A stretch of DNA of 64,000 bases, taken from contig NC_084850.1 in the NCBI RefSeq assembly GCF_033115175.1, forward strand, positions 1,363,024 to 1,427,023. Reading direction: 5' to 3'. Each line of letters starts with the position of its first letter. Position 1 is the stretch's first letter. A model generated the notes under the pieces. The model was not told the origin of the DNA. It did no database searches and saw only the letters and a list, made by a program, of their open reading frames with translations. Below are positions 11,911 through 23,550 of this stretch, piece after piece. This stretch comes from Lepus europaeus (Eukaryota; Chordata; Mammalia; Lagomorpha; Leporidae). The position numbers and the translations under genes were made by a program.

Positions 11911-12945
11911 ATGCCAAACAACAAACGCAAAAACCAAGCTAACAAGAACAAGGAAGACACTATGATGCCCCCAAATGAAAAAGACACCCCAATTCAAGAT
12001 TATGAAGAGGAAGAGATAGAAGAAATGCAAGAAGCGGATCTCAAAAAATTGATAAGAACATTAAGAATTTCTCAAAAACAAATTCTTGAACTACAGAATT
12101 CCTTAATGGACAAGATAGAAAATCTCTCTCGTGAAAATGAAATCTTAAGGAGGAACCAAAATGAAATGAAACAACTAGTAGAACAAGAAACTGTGATAGT
12201 GAAGAGAAATCTTAATGAAATGAAGAATTCAATAGATCAAATGACAAACACATTAGAGAGCCTTAAAAACAGAATGGGCGAAGCAGAAGAGAGAGAATAT
12301 CGGACTTAGAAGACAGAGCACAGGAAAGTATACAGTCAAACCAAAGAAAAGAAGAGGAAATTAGAAATCTAAAATATATTGTCGGGAATCTACAGGATAC
12401 TATTAAAAAACCCAACATTCGGGTTCTAGGAGTTCCTGAAGGCATGGAGAGAGAGAAAGGATTAGAAGGCCTTTTTAGTGAGATACTAGCAGAGAACTTC
12501 CCAGGTTTGGAGAAGGACAGAGACATCCTAGTACAGGAAGCTTATAGAACCCCTAATAAACATGACCAAAAGAGGTCCTCACCACCACACATTGTAATCA
12601 AACTCACCACAGTGAAACATAAAGAAAAGATCCTAAAATGTGCAAGAGAGAAACGTCAGATTACTCTCAGAGGATCTCCAATTAGACTCACACACACTTC
12701 TCATCAGAAACCCTACAAGCTAGAAGGGAATGGCGAGATATAGCCCAGGTACTGAGAAAAACTGCCAGCCCAGAATATTATATCCTGCAAAGCTCTCATT
12801 TGTGAATGAAGGTGAAATTAAGACTTTTCATAGCAAACAGAAACTGAAAGAATTTGTTGCCACTCGTCCAGCCCTGCAAAAGATGCTTAAAGATGTGTTA
12901 CACACAGAAACACAGAAACATGGTCACCAATATGAAAGAAGGTAA
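11911..12945 (+). pseudogene. L1 ORF1 (RNA-binding chaperone), broken, in composite A
   Basis: The frame starts MPNNKRKNQANKNK and continues with a heptad-rich coiled coil (about 12000-12290), an RRM-like part with 'IRVLGVPEGMEREKGLEG' at about 12418-12471, and a C-terminal part ending QYERR-stop. Intact ORF1p is a trimeric single-strand RNA-binding protein needed for L1 RNP formation. Two lesions are visible: a 2-nt gain near 12290 relative to the 43.7-kb L1, which closes the coiled-coil frame at 12309, and a 1-nt loss in 'gactcacacacacttct' near 12690. The second is shared with copy B, so it predates their split. Confidence 0.9.
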
Positions 12946-13661
12946 AGGAAGGAAACCTCACAGCAAAAGATCACAAGAAGCTCAATTTCTCTTTGACATA
13001 GAATTAAAATCTGATGCTCTGTTAAAGCAATGGGTTAAAGTAATCTATTATGTTCTCTTGATGTCTGTTAAATTCTAATTGTTCAAAAACAGCAGAATTT
13101 TTATTAAGAGCTATTGGTTATTTAAATATGTGCTTATTTTCAAAAATTTGAATAATCACCTTGTAACAATGATCAAATTTGGTCTATATTATGTCATGAT
13201 TTTAAGGAATCTTATTTCAACCAGATATTTTGGATTTTGAGCCTTTTTGGCATTCTTGACAGGCATTCAAAAAATCAAAGTTTCAAACAATCTGAACTCT
13301 AAAATTTCCAGTAAATCTTGGACTTTGGTTTTTCCAGTTTGGGCCCAACTGAAAAAATCGAAAGACCTGTCTCTCATCTTATAGAGACACCAACTAATCA
13401 GGCTATTTGGATTATATTAGAAGGACTGTCAAGATGTGATGTGGTACCAAACTTTAAGTTTCTATAATGGAAAATGCTATTAATACAAATGTTTGAGAAT
13501 TAAAAAGTCTAATGATCTTGTGTTACTAGACATGATAGTTATCTTAATGAGAAAGCCCCAGAGGCCTAAAGGGTTAAATACTTGTGAAATCCTACAGGTG
13601 CTTTCAAAAATACTGTGAAGTAAGCAAGTTCCTCTTGTTGGCTGATGAGTTTATAATTTTA

Positions 13662-15855
13662 TTTTATTTTATTTTTTTAAACTTTTATTTAATGAATATA
13701 AATTTCCAAAGTACAGCTTATGGGTTACAATGGCTTCCCCCCTCCCATAACTTCCCTCCCACCTGCAACCCTCCCCTTTCCCGCTCCCTTTCCCCTTCCA
13801 TTCACATAAAGATTCATTTTCAATTCTCTTTAAATACAGAAGATCAGTTTAGTACATATTAGGTAAAGATTTCAACAGTTTGCCCATATAGCAACATAAA
13901 GTGAAAAAACTACCATTGGAGTACTAATTATAGCATTAAATAACAGTGTACAGCACATTAAAGACAGAGATCCTACATAATAGTTTTTTAAAAAATTAAT
14001 TAATTTTCTATGCCATTTCCAATTTAACACCAGGTTGTTTTTTTTTTCATTTCCAAATCTCTTTATATACAGTAGATCGATTCAGTATATAATTAGTGAA
14101 GACCTCATCAGTTTGTACCCACAAAGAAACCCAAAGTATAAAAAATACTGTTTCAGTACTAGTTATAGCATCACTTCACATTAGACAACACATTAAGGAC
14201 AGATCCCACATGGGGTGTAAGTACACAGTGACTCCTGTTGCTGACTTAACAATTTGACACTCCTGTTCATGGCGTCAGTAATCTCCCTAGGCTCTAGTCA
14301 TGAGTTGCCAGGGCTATGGAAGCCTTTCGAGTTCGCTGACTTTGATCTTATTCCGATAGGGTCATAGTCAAAGTGGAAGTTCTCTCCTCCCTTCAGAGAA
14401 AGGTACCTCCTTCTTTGATGGCCCCGTTCTTTCAACTGGGATCTCACTCACAGAGATCATTCGTTTAGGTCTTTTTTTTTCCATGATATCTTGGCTTTCC
14501 ATGCCTACTATACTCTCATGGGCTCTTCAGCCAGATCCGAAACAGTCAGGAAAGTGAAGAGGCAACCAACAGAATGGGAAAAAATATTTGCAAACTATAC
14601 TACAGATAAAGGGTTGATAACCAGAATCTACAAAGAAATCAAGAAAGTCCACAACAACAAAACAAACAACCCACTTAAGAGATGGGCCAAGGACCTCAAG
14701 AGACATTTTTCGAAAGAGGAAATCCAAATGGCCAACAGACACATGAAAAAATGTTCAAGATCACTAGCAATCAGAGAAATGCAAATCAAAACCACAATGA
14801 GGTTCCACCTCACCCCGGTGAGAATGGCTCACATTCAGAAATCTACCAACAACAGATGCTGGAGAGGATGTGGGGAAAAAGGGACACTAACCCACTGTTG
14901 GAGGGAATGCAAACTGGTTAAGCCACTATGGAAGTCTGTCTGGAGATTCCTCAGAAACCTGAACATAACCCTACCATACAACCCAGCTATCCCACTCCTT
15001 GGAATTTACCCAAAGGAAATTAATTTGGCTAATAAAAAAGCCATCTGCACATTAATGTTTATTGCAGCTCAATTCACAATAGTTAAGACCTGGAACCAAC
15101 CCAAATGCCCATCAACAGTAGACTGGATAAAGAAATTATGGGACATGTACTCCATAGAATACTATACAGCAGTAAGAAACAACGAAACCCGGTCATTTGC
15201 AACAAGATGGAGCAATCTGGAAAACATCATGCTGAGTGAATTAAGCCAGTCCCAAAGAGACAAATATCATTTGTTTTCCCTGATCGGTGACAACTGAGCA
15301 CCAAAGGGGAAACCTGTTGAAGTGAAATGGACACTATAAGAAACAATGAGCTGATCAGCTCTTGTCCTGACTCTAGATGTACAATGTAATACTTTATCCT
15401 TTTTAGTATTTGTTGTTGTTGTTCTAGTACTAGTGGTTGAACTCTGTAATTATCACACAATTATTCTTAGGTGTTTAAATTTTAACTGAAAAGTGATCCC
15501 TGTTAAATTTAAGAGTGGAAAAATAGAGGGAGGAGATGTACAATTTGGAACATGCTCAATTGGACTTGCCTCAAATGGTGGAGTTAGAAATGTGCCAGGG
15601 GATTCCAACACAATCCCCCAAGGTGGCATCTACCAATGCCATCGCACTAGTCCAAGTGATCAATTTCAGCTCACAACTGATGGCTCTGATAGGTCTAAGA
15701 GTCAAAGGGATCACACAAACAAGACAAGTGTCTGCTAATACTAACTGATAGAATCAAAAAGGGAGAGAAAGATCCAACATGGGAAGCGGGATACACAGCA
15801 GACTCATAGAATGGCAGATGTCCTAAACAACACTCTGGCCTCAGAATCAGCCCTC
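13662..15855 (-). mobile_element. L1 insertion with 5' inversion (twin-priming type), inside composite A
   Basis: TSD 'gagtttataatttta' lies at 13647-13661 and 15856-15870. From 13662 to about 14532 the sequence is L1 3' UTR on the minus strand. From about 14533 to 15855 it switches to the plus strand and carries the C-terminal third of ORF2 plus the proximal 3' UTR. The two halves meet at nearly the same L1 position, as twin priming produces. The minus part itself contains two L1 3' ends (13662-13979 and 13980-14532), so a second truncated L1 tail probably landed in the poly(A) region. The longest frame (14533-15297 on +, ending at the natural ORF2 stop) is only a fragment. Confidence 0.85.
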
Positions 15856-15870
15856 GAGTTTATAATTTTA

Positions 15871-17300
15871 AACATGGCAACTTAAAGTCTTTTGTCATTC
15901 ACAGTTAGATATGATTTGCTGCTCATAAAAATAAAGCGTTGTTGGTTCTGTGTTTAGCTGTCCTCCTATAGGTTCCTATGGACTTTTTCCAGCCACTTCT
16001 ATTGTATTCAGTACTTTGGGATGGCTCTGTAAACAGATGAAGCCAATAATGTATTAACAGTACCAACTGAGAGAAAGTATGGTTAACTGAGGTTACTAAA
16101 AACAAAAAGCAGTTCAAATCAATTGGCAATCTACAAAAAGAGTTAAAGATTTTAAAAGCAATTATTAAAATTGCTATATTGGTCTATTATGTTATGTTAT
16201 ATGTGTGTACATATTGTATGTCCACATGGGAAAATTTTATTAAGAATTTTATTTTAATCGGCTTATAGATAAGATTGTCCATAAATATAAGCTGCTAAAA
16301 TTAATCAAAGATACATTTTAATTTGTGTGACCTGAATCTGTGTATCATATGTTTTAAATGTGTTGGTAGAAAGAAACTAAAAACATTTTATATGGTTGTG
16401 CTTAAGTTTACTGGTTAAACAAACTACACCATGTTAGATATTTAAGAGGTGTTTCCAAATACATGATTCTTAAAATTTATAGAAGGAATTGGACCTTCTG
16501 GTGTTTTCTTAAGTTGTCATCTAATGGTTGAAACTGTTTGCTAAGTATTCATGTAATATTGCTATTGTCAGCAAGCGATCTAGGACTTGCTCCCTCATTT
16601 CTCTATTCTTTTTTTTCCTTTTTTTGACAGGCAGAGTGGACAGAGAGAGAGACAGAGAGAAAGGTCTTCCTTTTGCCGTTGGTTCACCCTCCAATGGCCG
16701 CCGCGGTAGGCGCGCTGCAGCCGGCGCACCGCGCTGATCCGATGGCAGGAGACAGGTGCTTCTCCTGGTCTCCCATGGGGTGCAGGGCCCAAGCACTTGG
16801 GCCATCCTCCACTGCACTCCCTGGCCACAGCAGAGAGCTGGCCTGGAAGAGGGGCAACCGGGAGAGGATCGGTGCCCCGACCGGGACTAGAACCCGGTGT
16901 GCCGGTGCCGCAAGGTGGAGGATTAGCCTAGTGAGCTGCGGCTCCGGCTCATTTCTTTATTCTAAGCCCAACTTGTTCTTTCATTTCTCTATTCTCTTCA
17001 AGGTAGGAAACTAATTCTATCATGAAGGAATCTGTAGGACGCACAATTTAATCTTTAGACCTTATAAAAGAGATGGCTAACATTTTTCTATAACAGCATA
17101 GCCAAAATAAGAGCTTAAATTATAATTTCATAGCTAGATTTACTTCGCCATCAGCAAAGTAAACAGTAAGTAGAAAAAACCTCCCTTTCAGACCAAAGGG
17201 AAAGAAAGTTTTAAAGTGAGAATATAATTTTGCTCATGGGCATTGTCTACCTTAGAAAAACTACTACAGAACATGCCTGTGACTATAGACTTGTAGTTCA
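15871..17300 (+). other. Unassigned middle block of composite element A
   Basis: AT-rich sequence with no L1 similarity I can see, present also in copy B (about 27170-28030) at high identity. Together with 12988-13646 it forms the piece joining ORF1 to the retroviral fragment. Copy B lacks the part corresponding to about 13047-13646 and 15871-16100. No frame or motif was recognised; it may be further retroviral non-coding or gag sequence. Confidence 0.5.
16610..16948 (-). mobile_element. CSINE (younger subfamily), - strand
   Basis: Runs from a T-rich 'tttttgacaggcagagtgga' start to 'gagctgcggctccgg'. TSDs 'ctcatttctctattct' (16594-16609) and 'ctcatttctttattct' (16949-16964) flank it. Copy B has the uninterrupted target at about 27669. 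Confidence 0.93.
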
Positions 17301-17309
17301 GGCCACCGA

Positions 17310-17850
17310 AGATTAGAGATGGGACTTGGGCACTCCCTTGACTTGCATCCTCTGGTCTGCTTTAACACAAACCAGGAGGAAAAGAAAGCTAGGCATCAGA
17401 AGCAATGGGTGGCAGGCCTATGAATGGCTGATCTGTACAGTGATATGCCCTCAAGGAGACCCAACAGGCCAGTCCACTGCAGTGGCTTTCAATGTGGTAA
17501 GCCTGGGCTTCAGCAGAAGTCAGCTTGTGAAGAGCCCTGGCAGCTCTGCCAAGAGTTGGATCACTGGAAATGGACCTGCCCTGGAGTCGAAGGATGCCCA
17601 GGTCAGAGCCACAGATCTTATTGGCTCTAAGCTGAAAAGCCCTTCACTCAGCCCAACTTCCAAAGTGACCACTGCAGCTGAGGGGACGGCCACGTAAGGT
17701 CAGGAACATTGAAGGCAGAACTGTAAATTTCTTGTTAGAGATGCCACCTGCCTTTACCTGGCCAGCTCTCCTCCCAGGACAGCCAAGTAATGAAAGTCAA
17801 CAGAGTGACTTCCCCTAGGAGGTTCACACCTCCCTTAGGATATACCCCAT
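17310..17850 (+). pseudogene. Endogenous-retrovirus gag nucleocapsid-protease fragment (captured)
   Basis: One frame reads FQCGKPGL...C then CQELDHWKWTCPG (about 17485-17600), which looks like two CCHC zinc knuckles of a class I-type retroviral nucleocapsid with lost residues: the usual His of knuckle 1 reads Leu, and the first Cys of knuckle 2 reads Trp. About 110 nt later, after stops and frame changes, comes EGRTVNFLLEMPPAF (about 17711-17756), resembling a retroviral protease active-site region whose Asp-Thr-Gly triad is gone. The nucleocapsid-then-protease order and spacing support the call. Copies B and D carry the same block, so it belongs to the composite family. No intact viral protein is encoded. 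Confidence 0.6.
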
Positions 17851-18196
17851 GTGAAGAGATAGATAGGTCTGGGCCTCTTAACTTAAAGCCCAACAGATTA
17901 TTATCAAGCCCCTTCTGTCAGGTTCTATTTGCCTCTCAATCAGAAAACTTAATTGTAGCTTAGACAGCACCTTTCTTAGCTCCTCTAATAATGACTCTGT
18001 CCTTTGTTCTAGACCCTGTCTAGCACACTTGGGCCTCATTCCTTTGTAATCATAACCTCTACTCTACCACCAATGGCTCTACTCCCAACCTGTGTGTACT
18101 GATGGTCCTCTTCCCCACTTAATGCTGTATAATTGTTCAAACCTGGTAAATGCCACTCTTAGGATCATTGGTTACTATCCTCACCCAGTCCTTTAT

Positions 18197-18644
18197 GACC
18201 TTGTCTAAATATGATCAGAGTCGGCGAACTTGGAAGGCTTCCTTAGCCTCGGTACCTCATGATGAGAGCCTAGGGTGGTTACTGGCGCCATAAACTAGAG
18301 TGTCAATTTTTTTGGGTCAACAACAGGAGTCACTGTGCACTTGCTCCTCATGTGGGATCTCTGTCCTTAATGTGCTGTACATTGTGACTTAATGCTATAA
18401 CTAGTACTCAAACAGTATGTTTCACTTTGTGTCTCTATGTGGGTGCAAACTATTGAAATCTTTATACTAAATTGATCTTCTGTATATAAAGAGAATTGAA
18501 AATGTATCTTGATGTGAATCGAAGGGGAGAGGGAGTGGGAGAGGGGAGGGTTGCGGGTGGGAGGGAAGTTATGGGAGGGGGAATCCATTGTAATCCATAA
18601 GCCATACACTGGAAATTTATATTCATTAAATAAAAGTTAAAAAA
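18197..18644 (+). other. L1-type 3' UTR of composite A
   Basis: Aligns by eye with the end of the 43.7-kb L1 (50345-50816): 'gatctctgtccttaatgtgc', the G-rich 'gagggaagttatgggagggg' run, and the terminal 'tatattcattaaataaaagt'. L1 reverse transcriptase primes from the 3' end of such RNAs, which explains mobility without ORF2. Confidence 0.88.
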
Positions 18645-18661
18645 GAAAATAAATGACCATA
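18645..18661. repeat. 3' target-site duplication of composite element A
   Basis: Identical 17-bp partner of 10956-10972. Confidence 0.93.
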
Positions 18662-18737
18662 GTCATATGCATTTACTTCTTCACTCTTAATTCTATTCCA
18701 TTTATCTATATGTCTAGATTTATGGCAGTGTCACTCT

Positions 18738-18990
18738 TAAAAGAGATTTATTTCGAAAGGGGGGGAGAGTGTGTGTGCGTGAGAGCACACTATCTTCCAT
18801 CTGCTGCTTCACTCCTCAAATACCCACAAATCAAGGCTGGACCAGGCTGAATCCAGAAGCCAGGAACTACATCTTGGTTTCCCACATGGGTGGCAAGGGC
18901 CAAAACATCCAGGAATTGAATAGGCATTCTGACACAGGATGCCCATCAATAGTGAAAGCTTAATCCACTGCACCACACCAGCCCTTGCTT
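18738..18990 (-). mobile_element. CSINE, - strand
   Basis: Inverse order from 'aaaagagatttatttcgaaa' to 'ctgcaccacaccagccct'. The next 1.9 kb (to 20918) has no recognisable transposon. Confidence 0.85.
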
Positions 18991-19523
18991 GGTGTTTCTG
19001 ATGTCCACTTCAATAAATGTTCTTGACTTAGATCTAGACACTGGATGGGGGCTACAGTTTTATACTGTAACTGCTAACATCAATCTTGATTACCAGCTCT
19101 TATTTGTGTTTTTATAAAAAAAAAACACAAGTAATTGCTCCATGTAGACCCTGGAATACTACTATCTATAACATTGTCACAGATCCCTGTTGGTCAAAGA
19201 GCCTGATTTCACCCTGATCTTGCTGACTAATATGGGAATGATGCCCAACTTGGACCCTGCCATCAAGAATTCTGTCATCTCCCATGACTGCCAGTTCCAT
19301 GGTAGTGACACTTGTTTCCAACCACTGTTTTCAAGGGAGAGTCAACAGAGCTTTTCAAAGATGCCAGTGTTGCTTCATCAGCACATTTCTTATTGTAGCA
19401 GTGTGTTCTCCGCCCTCCAAAGGAACAGAATTAAGAGGTATGACCTATATTTTATGCAATAAATCGTATGTAAAACAATACCCCATGCCCTTGCACATAC
19501 TTACCAATTTGTCCATATTCTGT

Positions 19524-19799
19524 TGAGGCAGTTTCCATATTTTTGTCATTCACTACAGAATGTTGTTCAAATATAAAGGCACCATTCAAGCAGGATATTA
19601 GGCCATCCTCAAGATATGGAACCTCAAGTCCCAGCTCTGCTTCCAGGTAAGTAAGTTCTCCCTGAGGTATATATTGTGTCCATTTTGCTGGTTCAACATC
19701 CTCACAAATCCATTCCCACATATGTTGTCCCAGTTCATATAATGATATATCAAAGTAAATATTAGCCAGGTCCTGCAGTTCATCTGAATACAAGGCATC
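19524..19799 (-). other. Possible coding exon or exon relic
   Basis: A minus-strand frame reads YSDELQDLANIYFDISLYEL... to ...ASTEYGQI, mixed and globular in composition, and runs straight into 'attg|gtaagtatg', a near-perfect splice donor (GT at about 19522). It lies outside any recognised repeat. Upstream, the same frame meets a stop just beyond 19799, where 'gttggggtgag' could be a weak acceptor. I do not recognise the protein. It could be an internal exon of an unidentified gene, a decayed exon, or chance. Confidence 0.3.
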
Positions 19800-20934
19800 T
19801 CACCCCAACAGAAACTGTATTTTCCTCCAGTGTTTTGATGTACTGTGACTTTACCTACTCATACTTTACCCTAGTCAGTTCCATAGCAATGAAAGTTAGC
19901 AGGCTGGATGCCACAACAATAAACATCTTCTGAGGTGGCTTCTGTAGATGAGGTCTTTGCAGGTCTCCAGGAACAAGGAGATTGCTAGTTAATTACCAAA
20001 GGTTAGGGTATTGCTAATGCCCAGATGAGAGCTCAGGGGATTCTAGATATTTAATATTCCAATGCTCACCACTCATTCCTTGTCAGGTCTATGCATTGAT
20101 GTAAACACCTGTGAATACTGTGCATGTCATCACTGTGCAGACATGTGAACCAATAAGATCAGAGTCTGATATTCAGCACTCTTCCCTACAACCAGAGGAC
20201 AATTGAGACTTTCCCATCAGGCACATTCACCTGCGATAGAGACCCGGCTTAGGGCAATGGTAGAGTGGCTCTAACAACTGCTCAGGCTGGAATGAATCCA
20301 AGAGGCCACAGAGCCACCAATCCATAACAATGGCCCCAAAGCCTTGCAATGACCCAGATTCAAAGAGGAGCAGAAAAGAGGTTTGTCAAGGGCTCATCTG
20401 CTTCTCTTAAAAAAAGGGCTTCAGTATAAATGACATCCAAGGAATATTATGTCCCTTTTCTTCATTCCAACATACACCTATCATACACCTATAACACAGG
20501 GAATTCTAGGATGCTGGGTTCACATAGACAATTAGCACGTGACATTGATAAATATTTCTCACCCACAGGATGAACGAGTGCAACTTAGTCATGTTACAAC
20601 TTAGATTGTTACTTGGGTCATCAAATTCCCATCACTTTCTATGGCACCGGCAGTTTATTTCCATAGAAAAACCTTAACTTACATCTCACTTTCTCTCCTC
20701 ACCAATGAATGATTGCATATGCAGTAACAAAATATGAGAAACATGAGGCACACAGGGCTTCATATTAAAGTTGCTAGGTGGTAATTCTGAACCAGGAGAC
20801 ACAGTGTTAGAGAAAATAAAGTGTGTTTTTCTCAGTGTATGAGGTCCATTCACACATTGGAGGTGGTATCGTCATAAAAACTCATACTTCATGAAGAGGT
20901 AGGATGGTCCAACTCACGTGAGGCAATTTTTTTT

Positions 20935-21281
20935 CTTTTTTCTTTTTTTTTTTGACAGGCAGAGTGGACAGTGAGAGAGAGAGAGACAGAGAGAAAGGTC
21001 TTCCTTTGCCGTTGGTTCACCCTTTAATGGCCACCGCGGTAGCGCGCTGCGGCCGGCGCACCGCGCTGTTCCGATGGCAGGAGCCAGGTGCTTCTCCTGG
21101 TCTCCCATGGGGTGCAGAGCCCAAACACTTGGGCCATCCTCCACTGCACTCCCTGGCCACAGCAGAGAGCTGGCCTGGAAGAGGGGCAACCGGGATAGGA
21201 TCGGTGCCCCGACCGGGACTAGAACCCGGTGTGCCGGCGCCGCAAGGCGGAGGATTAGCCTGTTGAGCCACGGCGCCGGCC
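20935..21281 (-). mobile_element. CSINE (younger subfamily), - strand
   Basis: CpG-rich copy ending 'gccacggcgccggcc', with TSD 'tgaggcaatttttttt' at 20919-20934 and 21282-21297. It sits in the tail of the next, older CSINE. Confidence 0.93.
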
Positions 21282-21295
21282 TGAGGCAATTTTTT

Positions 21296-21606
21296 TTAAA
21301 TTTATTTATTTGACAGAGTTAGTGAGAGAGAGAGTCAGAGAGAAAGGTCTTCCTTCCGTTGGTTCACCCTCCCAAAATGTCTGCTACGGCCAGAGCTATG
21401 CCGATCCGAAGCCAGAAGCCAGGTGCTTCTCCCCAGTCTCCCATGCAGGTGCAGGGGCCCAAGCACTTGGGTCATCCTCCACTGCCTTCCTGGGCCACAG
21501 CAGAGAGCTGGACTGGAAGAGGAGCAACCAGGTCTAGAACCCGGCACCCATATGGGATGCTGGTGCCGCAGGTGGAGGATTAACCAAGTGAGCCACAGCA
21601 TCGGCC
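21296..21606 (-). mobile_element. CSINE, - strand
   Basis: 'aaatttatttatttgacaga' tail to 'gagccacagcatcggcc' head. It is older and less CpG-rich than its left neighbour. Confidence 0.9.
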
Positions 21607-22491
21607 ACAGAGGCAAAATTAATATTTAAAAAGGAGAGAAACTACACACCTAAGATAAAGCCATGGGAAGTCCACAGTGGGAGACCCAGTGAAAAAAATA
21701 GAGTTGGTCCAGGTCCACACTGAAAGAGCAAATAAGGCTTAAAAAAAACATCAGAGACTTGGACCTGGGGAGAATGCTGGCCCCAGCAGACCAGACAGGG
21801 AGCTACCACCCCCACCTCCTGTGCCTGTGCCCAGAAATAGTGGGTGTCACCTCATCCCCCACCCAAACAGTGAGGGCTACAACAATTCAGAAGAATTCCA
21901 TCCCCCTCCATGCAACCTTGTAAGTGGTTCCAAGCCAGTTGCCCAGCTGCCCTGCAACAAGAGGGGAAGCCATGCCTATGGGAATCTCCTATCTGCCCAC
22001 CACCATCGAGAACTGAGCCAGGCTCTAGTGGGCCAGAGCTCTGCACGCCTGCGACCCATAGACCTACCCAGAGAAAAGAGGCCACCCTCAGACCTGAGTC
22101 TGAGAAAAAAGGTGGCTAAGCCCTGAGCAACTACAGAGCACTTCCCCATGGCCCCCACACTCCTCAGTTACCTACAGCAGCTCATAGCAGAGGGAACCAT
22201 GTTCACAGGAAAGACTCCACATATCAAAGGTGCAGGTCATTAAGCAGTACGAAAGAGTGCTGAGCACACTGGGGACTAACTCCAGGGCAACTCACGGATG
22301 TGAGGATAAGGGTGGGTCACACCAACAGAGGTAACCATTCTCTTCCATCCAGATGACCAGAGATCTACCAAGCCAAACAGGGTTCTTACCTTGGATACTT
22401 GCCTCACCTTGGAATACTGAACAGAGCACCCTGGCCACACCCAGCACACACCTCTTGGTACTCACTGAAAGAATAGACGTCTCACTAAGCT

Positions 22492-23478
22492 ATGGAGACA
22501 CAGACCAAAGATAAAAACCACCAGAAAATAAAAAAAACTACACAAATACTGAGAAACAACATTATGAGCACCCCAAAGGAACATTACAATACTTCACTAT
22601 TAGAAGGTGAAGATGAAGATATTGAGGAAATGAAAGAAGTGGAATTCAGAAAACTAATCATCAGATTACTTAGAAGCAATCAGAAGAAAATTCATGAACT
22701 AAATAAAAACTATATATGATATGAATGAAAATTTCTTCCATGAAATCGAGATATTAAAGAGAGATAAGAATGAAATACAAGAAATGAAGAATTCAATACA
22801 ACAAATAAAAATGCAGTGGAAAGTCTCAACAACAGAGTAGGTGAGGCAGAAGAAGGAATTATCTGAACTAGAAGACAAATCTCTGGAAATTTTACAACCA
22901 GACTAAAAACAACAAGAAGAAATTAGAAAACTAAAAAATACTTGGAGATCTACAAGATACTATCAAACGATCCAACATATGAATCCTAGGAGTTCCTAAA
23001 GACATAGAAAGAGACAAATAAGTAGAAGGCCTTTTTAATGAAATAATAGAACACTTTCCCAATTTGAAGAAAGGGTCATCCAAGTACAGGAAGCACAAAG
23101 AACTCCCAATAGACACGACCAGAAAAGACCTTCACCACCACACATTGTAGTAAAATTTTCCACAGTAAAACATAAAGAAAAGATTCTAAAATACACACTA
23201 GGGAAATGCCACATTACATTCAGAGAAATCCCAATTAGACTCACAGCAGACGTCTTATCAGAAACCCTATACACTAGGAGAGAATGGCGAGATATATTTC
23301 AAGTCTTAAGAGAAAAAACTGTCAACCCAGAATACTGTACCCTGCAAAGCTCTCATTTATGAATGAAGGTGAAATAAAGACCTTTCATAGCAAACAGAAA
23401 TTGAAAGAATTTGTCACCACTCGCCTCGCCCTACAAAAAATGCCCAAGGATGTGCTACACACAGAAACAGGAACATAA
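22492..23478 (+). pseudogene. L1 ORF1, decayed (old L1)
   Basis: Begins METQTKDKNHQK and has an acidic N-terminal segment, a broken coiled coil, the 'ILGVPKD' region and the tail 'ALQKMPKDVLHTET'. The order matches ORF1 of the younger L1s in this window. Stops and frameshifts occur from about 22719 on. Confidence 0.85.
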
Positions 23479-23550
23479 TTACGAAAGAAGGTGAAGACAG
23501 AACATCACCCAGTAAAAGTACAAAGGAAACCCAAAGTAAAAAAAAATAGG

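Larger units (their letters stand above)
10973..18644 (+). mobile_element. Composite L1/ERV/L1 retrotransposon, copy A (full length, ORF2-less)
   Basis: The 5' end ('aagatggcagaataggaagg') matches the 5' end of the full-length L1 at 43.7 kb. ORF1 follows, up to about 12987. L1 similarity then stops just where ORF2 should begin. About 2.5-3 kb of non-L1 sequence follows, including a retroviral zinc-knuckle/protease fragment. L1 similarity resumes at about 18197 ('accttgtctaaatatgatca') and runs through the 3' UTR to 'ttcattaaataaaagtt' and an A tail. Perfect 17-bp TSDs flank it, so the chimera inserted as one RNA copy. Two later insertions interrupt it: a rearranged L1 at 13662-15855 and a CSINE at 16610-16948. 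Without them it is about 5.1 kb. Copies B (26.4-29.4 kb) and D (58.2-59.1 kb) share the structure. It resembles HAL1 (ORF1-only L1s) in lacking ORF2, and SVA in carrying retroviral sequence. Whether it is catalogued could not be checked. Confidence 0.85.

Noticed and set aside
14491-15297. 268-codon plus-strand open frame
   Set aside because: From about 14533 it is the C-terminal part of L1 ORF2 inside the inverted L1 insertion; before that it is antisense 3' UTR. Not a host gene.
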